Source of the DNA: a virus
DNA: 64,000 nt
Direction: 5' to 3' (one strand)
IMG/VR virus record: IMGVR_UViG_3300042314_001187
Coordinates: 1-64,000 of that record
The position numbers and the translations under genes were made by a program. The notes beneath the pieces were generated by a model. That model had not been told where the DNA came from, searched no databases, and was given only the letters and a program-made list of their open reading frames with translations. Shown piece by piece: positions 44,224 to 53,100 of this stretch; the first letter of the stretch is position 1, and every line of letters begins with the position of its first letter.

Positions 44224-45636
44224 TTATTGTTCATCTTTTTTATTTTCATCATCTTTTTTCTTCTGTGCGTCACGTTCTTTACGTCTTTCCAATAACTCAC
44301 GAACTTTATCACGTTGTTTTTGGTCGTTTTGTTCTTCAAGACCTAAGAATGTTACTGAAGATTCAGTATCAATTTCTAACATACCATTGTCGAACTTACA
44401 GTTTTCAAACACAACACCATCATCACCAATACGTGACTTAGTAATTGCGATAGTTGCTAATTTCATTTCTTTTTGTTGTAATGACTTAGCCACCGATATG
44501 ATAACGTGACCTACTTGAGCTTTCTTAATAGAACCCCCCATTTGGTCAGTTGTTACAACTTCAGAAGAAATAGATTGTCTATTACCTTGTGTTGCTGTCC
44601 ATCCAACTAAATTTAACTCGTGACACATTGCTTCAAACGCTCTCATTACAGAACCTTCCGATTTCCATTCATCACCTAAGTTTCTATCAGGTAATACACA
44701 GTCAATGTAATCTAACGATATCATATCAAGTTTAACACCATCAGCAATCATCTTTCTAACCTGATTCTTGATTTGTAACATCGTCATAGTATCTGACGGT
44801 AACTTTTTCAAGATTAATTGATTTTGCATTGATGTTTTGATATCAGTTACACGTTTCAATACCTCATCTTTCTTCAAAGTTAATTCGTCAGGATGAACCT
44901 TAGTCCACAAAACTATATGTTTTCGTTGAATAATCTTAGGATTATCTTCAAAAAATATTTGTAGGACGTTATAACCTAAGTTAAATGCGTGATTTGTAAT
45001 CTTAGTCATTAGAGTTGTTTTACCAACCCCTGTTGGTGCCAATACAACACCAATCTCACCTTTAGCCAACCCACCTTTTAAGAGTCTATCAATCCCTGAA
45101 ATACCCATTGGTATCGGATGTCTATAATCCTCGTTTAAAACGTCGTCTAAGTTAGAGAAAACGTTAGTCATACCGTCTTCTCTTTCCCCAACTTGTAGTG
45201 CACTTCTTACTAACTGTTCTACTTTGTCGTAGTTTTCGAACTCACCACCATCAATAATTTTTTGGGCTTTACCCATTACTTTTTGAAGTTCTTGTTGTTT
45301 ACAAAACTTCATTGCTTTTTCTTGAACGAACTCAGCACCTTCTATTGGTGCCTCTTTAATTTTACCAATTGTGTCAATAACTATTTTTGAAGCGGTCTCT
45401 TGTTGTAATTCCGACTTAGTTATTTGTTCCAAAGTATCAAACGTTGGTGTGTGTTCGTATTTTACATAGTATTCTTTAATCATCTGAATGATTAGTTTGA
45501 AATACTTGTTTTCAAAATAAGTCACATCAATCACGTCGATAATTGACCTAGAAAAGTCTTTATCTAAGATAATTTGGTTTAATAACTGTATTTGGAAACC
45601 ACTTCCTAAGTACTCAAAATTTTTATTTTTACTCAT
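44224..45636 (-). CDS. 41: Replicative DNA helicase (DnaB/T4 gp41 family)
   Basis: This 470-residue hexameric 5'-3' helicase is the partner of the gp61-like primase. The N-terminal 150 residues are the helical primase-interaction domain. The RecA-type motor follows: Walker [10 protein letters not shown] (200-208), Walker B in [10 protein letters not shown] (about 305-315), the sensor TATQGNRQ (about 345) and an arginine-finger region at KSRIGDDG. The extreme C-terminus is a highly charged Lys/Asp/Glu tail ([12 protein letters not shown]), common for regulated contacts with other replication proteins. It is coupled to nrdB by TAATATG. An ATATTTAT box lies 20 bases before the ATG. Confidence 0.92.
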   Translation of the reverse strand: MSKNKNFEYLGSGFQIQLLNQIILDKDFSRSIIDVIDVTYFENKYFKLIIQMIKEYYVKYEHTPTFDTLEQITKSELQQETASKIVIDTIGKIKEAPIEGAEFVQEKAMKFCKQQELQKVMGKAQKIIDGGEFENYDKVEQLVRSALQVGEREDGMTNVFSNLDDVLNEDYRHPIPMGISGIDRLLKGGLAKGEIGVVLAPTGVGKTTLMTKITNHAFNLGYNVLQIFFEDNPKIIQRKHIVLWTKVHPDELTLKKDEVLKRVTDIKTSMQNQLILKKLPSDTMTMLQIKNQVRKMIADGVKLDMISLDYIDCVLPDRNLGDEWKSEGSVMRAFEAMCHELNLVGWTATQGNRQSISSEVVTTDQMGGSIKKAQVGHVIISVAKSLQQKEMKLATIAITKSRIGDDGVVFENCKFDNGMLEIDTESSVTFLGLEEQNDQKQRDKVRELLERRKERDAQKKKDDENKKDEQ

Positions 45637-45656
45637 ATATCTTTTTGTATTTTTAG

Positions 45657-45664
45657 ATAAATAT
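45657..45664 (-). promoter_or_regulatory. ATATTTAT box upstream of helicase
   Basis: On the minus strand, ATATTTAT followed by CTAAAAAT lies 20 bases before the ATG at 45636 and overlaps the stop of the preceding gene by one base. Because this gene encodes a replication protein, the motif, if functional, may not be restricted to late genes. Confidence 0.35.
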
Positions 45665-46119
45665 TACGCCTCTAAACTAACTTCAGCATATTCAAAAGAT
45701 AAATTTTTTGATGAAAAAATGTCAGTTAATGATAAAAGTAAGTTTTTTAGGTGTGGTCTTACATCCACGGTATATCTTATTTTTGGTGGATAGATTTTAG
45801 CGTCGATTTGTCTATGACAAATTGTCACATCACCTTGTTTGATAAATACGTTAAAATACTCAGGACCTTCAGTATATGATGTATCCATAACCGCAGGATT
45901 ATTAACTATCTCATACATATTATCTAACATATATGTAACTGTTTTCATTTTTAATTGACGTTCTAAATCGTGCTTAAAATCTTTAATTAAGTCGTATAAG
46001 TCAACCGAACTTTTAGCTTTTGGGTTAAAATCTTTCACGTTAAAAAAACGTTGTACAATGATGTTATCGTTAACCATCATTAAAAACTCTAACTTTGTTG
46101 ATTCGTTTTGCTCTTTCAT
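45664..46119 (-). CDS. Hypothetical protein between FEN nuclease and helicase
   Basis: This 151-residue protein is not recognised. It has an N-terminal strand/helix region (LEFLMMVNDNIIVQRFFNV), a basic helix near residue 50 and beta strands in the C-terminal half, ending acidic. It has one cysteine and no metal or nucleotide motif. It lies 4 bases after the FEN/RNase H stop and 27 bases before the helicase start, so it is expressed with the replisome genes. It may be a replisome accessory or loader; T4 gp59-type features are not visible. Confidence 0.72.
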   Translation of the reverse strand: MKEQNESTKLEFLMMVNDNIIVQRFFNVKDFNPKAKSSVDLYDLIKDFKHDLERQLKMKTVTYMLDNMYEIVNNPAVMDTSYTEGPEYFNVFIKQGDVTICHRQIDAKIYPPKIRYTVDVRPHLKNLLLSLTDIFSSKNLSFEYAEVSLEA

Positions 46120-46123
46120 AATT

Positions 46124-47125
46124 TTACTTTTTAAACTTTCGTTTTTCTTTTCTTGTTAATTTTAAAAAGGGTGTTAAAAAATTCACCCAAGAATTATCAT
46201 TTTTTGGTAGGAACTTGAAGAATCCATCTTCCATCATCATTTTAATTACGTTCCTGTGACCTCGACCATCCGGGTCTAAGGTTTCTGAATAATATTCATT
46301 TACTACGTTTTTCCCATCTTCAGTTATTAAAGGGTTTGACAAATCAACTATTTTCTCATTTATAACAAAAAACTCATCACCAAATATACCACTCTTAGTC
46401 TTACCCGTCAAAAGATTCTGTAAAACTTTATTGTCTTTATCCTCTTTGTGTAAAAGTTCGGCTTTTTCTAAAATATCGGTGAATTTTATTTCTCGGTCAA
46501 GTAGCTCAGGGAATAATTTCGCTAACGTCTTATCCCCAAGGTAATAGATACCATCAATATTATCCGATTTATCACCGGCTATTATCTTGTAAGTCTTAAC
46601 GTTATAGTGAGGAATTTCAATATCCTTAAACTTAATAGTATCACCAAGTTTGTAATATTGTTTTAAATCAGGTAAATAAACTCTTACCTTATCCGAAATC
46701 AATTGGGTTAAATCACGGTCACCTGAGAATATCGTTTTATCTTCATCAGGAGAGATTTGACAATAGTAAGCAATCAAATCATCAGCTTCGTTATTATCAA
46801 CCAACACCTGTCTTATAAACAACTCTTCCAAGTATTGTTTAACACGTTCCTTTTGTTCGGTAATAGAATCTTCTTTGGTTAAATCAAAAGGGGTCTTTCG
46901 ATTCGCTTTGTATTGGGGGTATAATATTTTTCGTGACAGTGAATTCTCATCACCATCCCAAAATACAACAACTTTATCAAAACCTTCTGTTTCAATAAAT
47001 CGTCGTAATGTGTTTATAAAGTGCCACACACCACCTATGTGTTTTCCGGAGTGAAAGAAATCTTTCACCCCGTGAACACCAATTTTAATTAGGTTGTTTC
47101 CATCAACCAATAAGGTTTTAGTCAT
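46124..47125 (-). CDS. rnh: 5'-3' exonuclease / RNase H (FEN family, T4 Rnh-like)
   Basis: This 333-residue flap endonuclease type nuclease removes RNA primers and flaps from Okazaki fragments. Acidic metal ligands of the PIN/FEN fold appear in order: D8 in LLVDGNN, VVFWDGD (about 52-58), NNEADDLIAYY (about 108-118), IFSGDRDLTQ (about 132-141) and AGDKSDNIDG with a helix-hairpin-helix region (about 182-205). It is comparable in length to T4 RNase H (305 residues). It lies 25 bases after uvsX and is part of the replisome run. Confidence 0.9.
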   Translation of the reverse strand: MTKTLLVDGNNLIKIGVHGVKDFFHSGKHIGGVWHFINTLRRFIETEGFDKVVVFWDGDENSLSRKILYPQYKANRKTPFDLTKEDSITEQKERVKQYLEELFIRQVLVDNNEADDLIAYYCQISPDEDKTIFSGDRDLTQLISDKVRVYLPDLKQYYKLGDTIKFKDIEIPHYNVKTYKIIAGDKSDNIDGIYYLGDKTLAKLFPELLDREIKFTDILEKAELLHKEDKDNKVLQNLLTGKTKSGIFGDEFFVINEKIVDLSNPLITEDGKNVVNEYYSETLDPDGRGHRNVIKMMMEDGFFKFLPKNDNSWVNFLTPFLKLTRKEKRKFKK

Positions 47126-47150
47126 TTTTTACCATTAAATGGTTCTACAA

Positions 47151-48152
47151 TCAATCTTCGAATTCTTCTTCCTCTGTTGGGACAAATACTTCACTAAGTT
47201 TAAAGTCACCCTCACCACCTAATTTCTTATTCCAATAATCGGAAAATTCTTTTTTGTATTTCTCAATCGCAGATTTATCATCTTTGATATAACCTTGAGG
47301 AACCGCTAATATCTTACCATCTTTATATGATAATCCATTTACGTGGTTCTTCAATATTGAGATTTTTGTTCTTGTCGCATAAACAACTGTTCTACCGTTT
47401 TTAGTTGCGGTAATATGATTGATACCGGCTTTCTTTTGATTACCAAATAAGAACACTAATGAAGATGCTAACCAAATCGCCTCACCACCTTTTGCTTTAA
47501 TCTCAGGTTGACCAAATGGGTTGTCAGGTAATTCAACCCAAGGTTGATTAATTACAACCATACTTGCCCAATATGGAACATCCTCTTTTTTAGTTTTAGA
47601 TATTCTCGCAGAAATACCCATACCAATTTTATCAGCAAAAGTCGCGGCGTTATGTTGTTTACCACCTTTACCGTCAAATGTCATTTTACAAGGTATTGAA
47701 CCAACAGAATCCCATAAGAATAAAATGTTGTAAGGAATTTCACCTTTATCTTGAGCGTCCAATATTTGATTAATAAAATCTGTTGCTTGTTCAATGTAAT
47801 CAAAACTATCGTTGAAGATAAAGTTACCATCCCATTCACCTTCTGAGTTTTGTTCAGCCTGAAGACCTAATTCAACTGCGTGTTCCCAATTCCATTTCCT
47901 TTCAGTGATAATGAAAACAGGTAAGTCACCTTGTTTTTGTGCGTTTGCCGCTGCCAAAATCATTGCGGTAGTTTTAGATGAGTTAGAGTGACCTAAGAAC
48001 ATATTGATATGTCCTTTACTTGGACCAGGTAGACCACAAGCGTCGGCAAACTCTTCACCACAATCATAAAAACTATCAGCTTTATACTTTGTTTTCGTTG
48101 AAAACTTCCCTTTAATCGAATCTAAAGAGAAATCCTTTTTCTTTACTGCCAT
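47151..48152 (-). CDS. uvsX: UvsX-like recombinase (RecA family)
   Basis: This 333-residue strand-exchange protein is needed for recombination-dependent replication and repair. The Walker A motif is GHSNSSKT (residues 54-61), with Ser in place of the usual second Gly, as in T4 UvsX (GPSKSFKS). Walker B is NILFLWDSVG (D148). The VINQPW element near residue 190 and a C-terminal acidic tail (PTEEEEFED) match the family. It is shorter than T4 UvsX (391 residues). It has its own 71-base leader after the gp32 terminator, so it may depend on readthrough or on a promoter I could not recognise. Confidence 0.92.
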   Translation of the reverse strand: MAVKKKDFSLDSIKGKFSTKTKYKADSFYDCGEEFADACGLPGPSKGHINMFLGHSNSSKTTAMILAAANAQKQGDLPVFIITERKWNWEHAVELGLQAEQNSEGEWDGNFIFNDSFDYIEQATDFINQILDAQDKGEIPYNILFLWDSVGSIPCKMTFDGKGGKQHNAATFADKIGMGISARISKTKKEDVPYWASMVVINQPWVELPDNPFGQPEIKAKGGEAIWLASSLVFLFGNQKKAGINHITATKNGRTVVYATRTKISILKNHVNGLSYKDGKILAVPQGYIKDDKSAIEKYKKEFSDYWNKKLGGEGDFKLSEVFVPTEEEEFED

Positions 48153-48176
48153 ATATTGTGTTTTTAAATAAAAGAT

Positions 48177-48209
48177 AAAAAAAGGTAGTGACTTTGTAAA
48201 TCACTACCT
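48177..48209 (-). terminator. Intrinsic terminator between gp32 and uvsX
   Basis: A 9-base perfect stem (AGGTAGTGA, 48183-48191, with TCACTACCT, 48201-48209) has a 9-base loop, followed on the minus strand by seven T (48177-48183, the last overlapping the stem). It lies 14 bases after the gp32 stop. It should allow gp32 to be made in excess of the downstream replication genes. Confidence 0.88.
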
Positions 48210-48223
48210 ATCTATAGGTTAGG

Positions 48224-49069
48224 TTAGAATGGTAAATCTTCGTCGATTTCATCATTAACTTGTGGGTCAGCATAAACTTCAGTTTTAGCTTTAGAACCAC
48301 CAAATGATTCTTCACTTTCAGTTGAGTCACCGTAAGTGTATTTACCCAATTCAGTATTCCATTTTGGAGTTTCTCCACGAGCGATTGCTTCAAGATACTC
48401 AACAGGTTTTTTAGAGTAAACGTCTCTCCAAGTTAACTCATCGTTAGCCCAAGATTTTTTAGTTTCCTCATCTTCGTGTAAAGGAGCTGGGTCATCATAC
48501 ATAATTGTTTGAATAACAGTGTACTCTTTACCTTTAGGAGTTTTAGCTTTAGCCAATTCAAGGATTAAATCACGACCTTTTTCAGAATCAGTAACATCAC
48601 CCTTATTTCTCCAAATAGGAATGATTTTATCTAAAATCCCTTCATTTTTATAGTTGTGTTTAAAACGCCAGAATTTAGGACCATCTTGTTCGTTATCACG
48701 GTCAATAACTTTAACGATGTAGAACTTACGAGATTTATATTCTGAAGCCAATTTTTTATCACCTTCAATTAATAATTCTTCATACACCTCATTTAACGGT
48801 GAACGTTCATTATCCATCGCTGGGTCGTATAATTTAATATACTTACCATCAATCAACATTTCGTGAAACATTGCCTCTTTAAAAGGTGAGGAACCGTCTG
48901 TCGTTGGGAGAATTCTAAGTCTTTTTTGACCTTGTTTTTCATTATCACCTAAGATAGCCGCAAAGTATCTTTTCATTCTCTCTTCTTGAGACATTTTTGG
49001 GGTAAAGTTACCCGTTTGTTGTGCTTTCTCGTACTGAGCTAACACCGCATCTAAACTGTTTGTCGCCAT
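48224..49069 (-). CDS. 32: Single-stranded DNA-binding protein gp32-like
   Basis: This 281-residue protein coats single-stranded DNA and organises replication and recombination proteins. The core has RYFAAILGDNEKQGQKRLRI, then a family-typical region with FHEMLIDGKYIKLYDP and SRKFYIVKVIDRDN with PKFWRFKH (about residues 85-140). The C-terminal tail is acidic and ends DEIDEDLPF, close to the DxIPF tip of bacterial SSB. Notably, no cysteine is present, so the zinc site of T4 gp32 (His plus three Cys) is absent. It has its own consensus promoter and is closed by a terminator, consistent with the high expression needed for a stoichiometric protein. Confidence 0.88.
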   Translation of the reverse strand: MATNSLDAVLAQYEKAQQTGNFTPKMSQEERMKRYFAAILGDNEKQGQKRLRILPTTDGSSPFKEAMFHEMLIDGKYIKLYDPAMDNERSPLNEVYEELLIEGDKKLASEYKSRKFYIVKVIDRDNEQDGPKFWRFKHNYKNEGILDKIIPIWRNKGDVTDSEKGRDLILELAKAKTPKGKEYTVIQTIMYDDPAPLHEDEETKKSWANDELTWRDVYSKKPVEYLEAIARGETPKWNTELGKYTYGDSTESEESFGGSKAKTEVYADPQVNDEIDEDLPF

Positions 49070-49099
49070 AAATTTTAATTTATTTTATTTGTTTATCTA

Positions 49100-49128
49100 A
49101 TTATAAGTCCGCCATATTGTATTGTCAA
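49100..49128 (-). promoter_or_regulatory. Consensus sigma70-type promoter for gp32
   Basis: On the minus strand, TTGACA (49123-49128) is followed after exactly 17 bases by TATAAT (49100-49105), a perfect match to the bacterial sigma70 consensus at both boxes. The gp32 ATG is 30 bases past the -10 box. The terminator of the preceding genes lies immediately upstream. Confidence 0.8.
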
Positions 49129-49131
49129 ATC

Positions 49132-49178
49132 GTAAGGGAAAAAAAACTTGTTTTTTTATAACAAGTTTTTTCTCTTAC
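49132..49178 (-). terminator. Intrinsic terminator upstream of gp32
   Basis: A core 10-base stem (AAAAAACTTG, 49141-49150, with CAAGTTTTTT, 49162-49171) has an 11-base loop and is extended by outer GTAAG/CTTAC pairs (49132-49136 and 49174-49178) across a small bulge. Eight T follow on the minus strand. It lies 7 bases after the stop of the 228-residue gene and ends the large tail-gene transcript. Confidence 0.82.
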
Positions 49179-49185
49179 TTATAGA

Positions 49186-49872
49186 TTAGTATTTTGTTTT
49201 AAAAACATTATCCTCTTCACCGTCACCGGTAAAATCACTAAATGTTTTTTGTATTTCTTTAGGTGAAAAATCTTCAACATCATCTTTAGTTAAGATATAT
49301 TCATCTCTACCTAATTTTTCAAAATCCTCTTCTTTATCTTCAAAATATTGAGATAATTTTTGATTAAATGGTCCAGAATCTAAAGTTCTAAGTTCCATTT
49401 TTTCTTCAGGTGATTTTTGTCTATATTTTTCAACTTTAGCCTCTAAACTATTTAATTGATTAACGATATTATCCATCTCACCTAATTTACTTTCCAAATT
49501 TTCTAAGTGAGAAAATAATTGTTGGAAGTACTCTTCTTGTTTTTCCTCAACATTCTTTTGACTATTAACTAATTCAGTAACGTCTAATTCTTTTTTATTA
49601 TCACTTTTTTCATCGTCACCAACTTTTTCAACATCAGGGTCATTTTCAATATCTACAGGTTGAGGTACATCACCTGTTGGTGCTGCGGGTGCTGGTGGTG
49701 CTCCTGCCGCTAATGGGTCCGCAGGTGGTGCTCCTGCCGCTAATGGGTCCGCAGGTGGTGCCGCCGCTAATGGGTCTTCCACAGGTGGTGGAGGTAATTC
49801 TTGTTCGTTAATATATCTATTAATCGAATTAAATCGTGTAATCTCTTCTAATATTTTTTTATCTACGCTCAT
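49186..49872 (-). CDS. Acidic coiled-coil protein with Pro-Ala repeats
   Basis: This 228-residue protein has an N-terminal 25-residue segment, then a Pro/Ala block with three copies of a PPADPLAAGA-type decapeptide (about residues 27-65), a very acidic stretch (DIENDPDVEKVGDDEKSDNKK), a coiled coil (about 110-155, LESKLGEMDNIVNQLNSLEAKV) and an acidic C-terminal region. No function is recognised. It lies 2 bases after the 74-residue gene and just before a terminator, so it ends the transcript of the giant tail genes. It may be a scaffold, chaperone or minor virion protein; this is speculation. Confidence 0.72.
   Translation of the reverse strand: MSVDKKILEEITRFNSINRYINEQELPPPPVEDPLAAAPPADPLAAGAPPADPLAAGAPPAPAAPTGDVPQPVDIENDPDVEKVGDDEKSDNKKELDVTELVNSQKNVEEKQEEYFQQLFSHLENLESKLGEMDNIVNQLNSLEAKVEKYRQKSPEEKMELRTLDSGPFNQKLSQYFEDKEEDFEKLGRDEYILTKDDVEDFSPKEIQKTFSDFTGDGEEDNVFKTKY
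49694..49777 (-). repeat. 30-base tandem repeat encoding PPADPLAAGA
   Basis: Two identical 30-base units (49694-49723 and 49724-49753) and a degenerate third copy encode the Pro-Ala decapeptide of the 228-residue protein. The block is visibly more GC-rich than the surrounding sequence, and the exact identity of the first two units suggests recent duplication. Confidence 0.8.
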
Positions 49873-49874
49873 TT

Positions 49875-50099
49875 TTACCCGTTTAATAATTGTTTAACTC
49901 CATTATGTGTTTCCACTTGAACTCTTCTGTTAGTTGCCATAGTATTGTCAACTCTTTCAATAAGCCCGTCTTTCATTCTAATTGTATAACAATCACCTGT
50001 TTCTAAATCACATACTTGTTTAAATCCGTTTCCGGCATCCTTTTCAGAATATTTGGTATTCTTACCCAAATAATTATCTAATATTAATTTTGTATTCAT
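49875..50099 (-). CDS. Hypothetical small protein
   Basis: This 74-residue protein is not recognised. The sequence looks like a small beta-hairpin domain (CDLETGDCYTIRMKDGLIERVD), with two cysteines five residues apart, and ends in a polar helix. It lies 2 bases before the 228-residue gene and 41 bases after the 2366-residue gene, with an ATATTTAT box 16 bases before the start. By position it may be a minor tail or assembly protein. Confidence 0.68.
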   Translation of the reverse strand: MNTKLILDNYLGKNTKYSEKDAGNGFKQVCDLETGDCYTIRMKDGLIERVDNTMATNRRVQVETHNGVKQLLNG

Positions 50100-50115
50100 A
50101 ACTTTTAGTTTATTA

Positions 50116-50123
50116 ATAAATAT
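50116..50123 (-). promoter_or_regulatory. ATATTTAT box, putative late promoter element
   Basis: On the minus strand, ATATTTAT followed by TAATAAAC lies 16 bases before the ATG at 50099, in the 41-base gap after the 2366-residue gene. Confidence 0.4.
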
Positions 50124-50140
50124 CTTTTACTGTGAAAAAA

Positions 50141-53100
50141 TTATAAGGTAAAAGTTATTGGGTAACTTTTATAAAAATCAGCTCTTGCATTATCTTTTGT
50201 CCCATCAGGTTTAAGAGGGGTTGTATAAATCGACACTTTGAATTTATAAGTTCCTTTTGAATCCTTTGACGGTACGTTAGAACAATCCAAATCATCTAAT
50301 AAGTCTTGAAGCTCAATTATAACCTGTTGTTTATTATTTGAGATTAAGTTAGTATTAAACTGTTGTCCCGTTCCTCTTCCCGCGGCACAATTAGCGTCAG
50401 TTTCATAATCAAAGTTAATACTAAAAATTTCTCTTGGACCATCAATTTTTGGGTCGACTGTAATCGTTAAACTTTCAAATAATGGTGGTGTTGTTTGAGC
50501 ATACTTATACACATCAACTAACGGATTTAGTTTTGGTGGTGGTGAACTAACATTACCTGATGTCGGATTAAACAATTTAATTGACTCTTCAACTTTAGTT
50601 TGAATATTTAATAATTGTGTTTTATCCATCTGACTATATACCGTTTCAGGTTTGTCATTAGAGTCATTCAATATAATAAATTTAGTAATTTCTTCCTTTG
50701 AATTGTCTTTAACCGTCACCATTCTACCCTTATATCTTTCAATTAAAAAATCAATATTTTCATCAATACTTTTAAAAACCATAAATGGTTGTGAAACAGA
50801 ATTCATTGTTTTACAGAAAAATTTCGTACTTGGTGTACTAGACCATTTACTAATTAATGTAAGATTAGTGAAATTATTTTCATACGCTTTAAATGATGAC
50901 CCATAATATGATGACAAATATAAAGACGCAAATATCACATACTTTAATTTATTATCATCAGTAATATTCTTATTAAGAATTCTTGAAACCACTTTAGTTT
51001 GAACATCTTTAACAGTTATTGATGTTTCCGTAGGACTATCCACAGGTGTGTATTTTTTATAATCTTCATACAATGTTTCTTTACAAGCATCCGATTCTTC
51101 AATTTTATTTTGAGTAGATAACGTTGATTGTGTTTGTGTTTGTATGTTTTGATTAGTACCTGTACTATTCTCAAGGTTTGTCGATGGACTTGATTCTTTT
51201 TGAGTTTCAATAACTGACTTTAATAAACTTGTTTTTAATGTTTGGATGAAATCATCAATCTTTAACACAGATGCTGTTGGTTGTCTAATACCTTCAATAG
51301 TTGTTTCAAAAACACCTGGACTTATAACGTGATTTACTTGGGTTATCATATAAGGACCGTAAAACATTGGGACGTATCTTAAATTAAAATACATTGTAGG
51401 TTGTATTAATGCGTTACCCATCATAGACACAGTACAAGTATAACTTCTGTTTTTGTAGATATTATATAATGAAATACTTTGTGTTGCAGAATTTTTACCT
51501 GAACTCATATTCGCCATCATATTTTCAACTTCAAGAGATTCCGCAGTTGCAGTTCCTGATTCTTGGCCAACACTAAAATTAAAAAATATTGATTGATTTT
51601 CAGGACCGATATCAACATTAAACCCGACAACTCTATTTGATGTTGCCCAATCTTCTTTATTTTTTTGGTCTTCCAATAACGGATTGTCAGACGCTTTAGT
51701 AATATCAAAAGCATCGTCCCTAAATTTAAAATCAACATTTTTAATTGCTAAGTACTCACTAGGTTTACCGGCATAAGTACAAACCATTTTAGCTGACGAT
51801 TGTCTAACATCAACATTTAAAAATGTACCAAACAAATTATTAGCAAATTCTAAAGTCCCCTCCAATTTTGGTGTTGGTTTTTTAACTACTTCTTGTACGT
51901 TATAAAAATTAACGTATGACGGTAAGTTCATCACAACAAAATTGTTTTCTATTAAAATTGATTCAACAAATGATAACATATCAATAGTAGGTTCACTCGA
52001 AAATAGATTATCAAGTCGAGTTTTTAACTTATAGATATCAACTAAAATTTTATCACCAATATTTCTTGATGCCCTGTCTAATAATAACACATCTTCAAAC
52101 AATGTTTTATTATTAAATTCATAACCAGCAATCCATTTATCATTTAACGATTTAAAACACTCCCAATGTTCTAATTTACCAATAGTATCAGTTATCTTAG
52201 AATTAGTTATTTGTTCGGGTGTCTGAGTAATTGACGGTAAAGCAGTTTGTAAACGTAACATTAAATTATTCATTGCTTTATCTTGAAAATTACTTAAAGT
52301 ATCTATATACTCATCAACCAACCCTTTAAAATTTTGCATGTTAAAATTTGATTTAAATGGTACATCCAATTTTAAACCTTTAGGTCTTATATATTTTGTC
52401 ACTATAGGGTTGTCTTGTAACCCAAATGGACCATAATAATCAGTAATTGTATCTTCAAATAATTCTTCCTCACTATACAAAAACATAACTCTTGAAGGTC
52501 CAGCATATAGTAGTTGTTTATTTGGGTCATACAATACAGGCGTTAATCTATTATTAGTCGTAGGTAATAATTCTATTTTATTACCGTCAGTTAATATAGC
52601 GTATGAATTAACATTTGGTTCATTTGACGGTATAATAGCACTATCAACATAATCTTGTAATTTCTGAGTAGCATATATTTTTATAATCGGGGAATATGTT
52701 TTAATATTGTCCACAGTAAACGCAACATTCATATCAACAAAGAAATCCGTTATATAAGAACCGTTGTTTGAATATTTTAATTTATTAATCTCTGAAAACC
52801 CAATATAAGTTTCTAACGCTTTCCACTCATTTGGGTAATTAGTTTTTGAAGTTGATAATGTAACACCACCGTTATTAGTTGGTAAAGCATTTGGCGTTAT
52901 TGATTGATATTTAGTCCATTCATATGGGTCAGTTATTTGGTAATTAGAAAAACTTAAAAATAATTTTCTGTCATAGTTACCAGGGTTACCATATTTAACA
53001 TACATTGATGTTTCAATAAACTTAGTTAAATTTTGATTAATATTATTTAATTGTTTTGTTTGAACATCATTAACAATATCATTTGATGTTGTACCTGTAG

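Noticed and set aside
44223-44339. Extended N-terminus for NrdB
   Set aside because: It would overlap the helicase coding end by more than 100 bases. The ATG at 44222 fits the family N-terminus and the TAATATG junction.
47151-48152. Ser in place of Gly in the UvsX Walker A as a possible defect
   Set aside because: T4 UvsX has a similarly altered motif (GPSKSFKS), so this is normal for the family.
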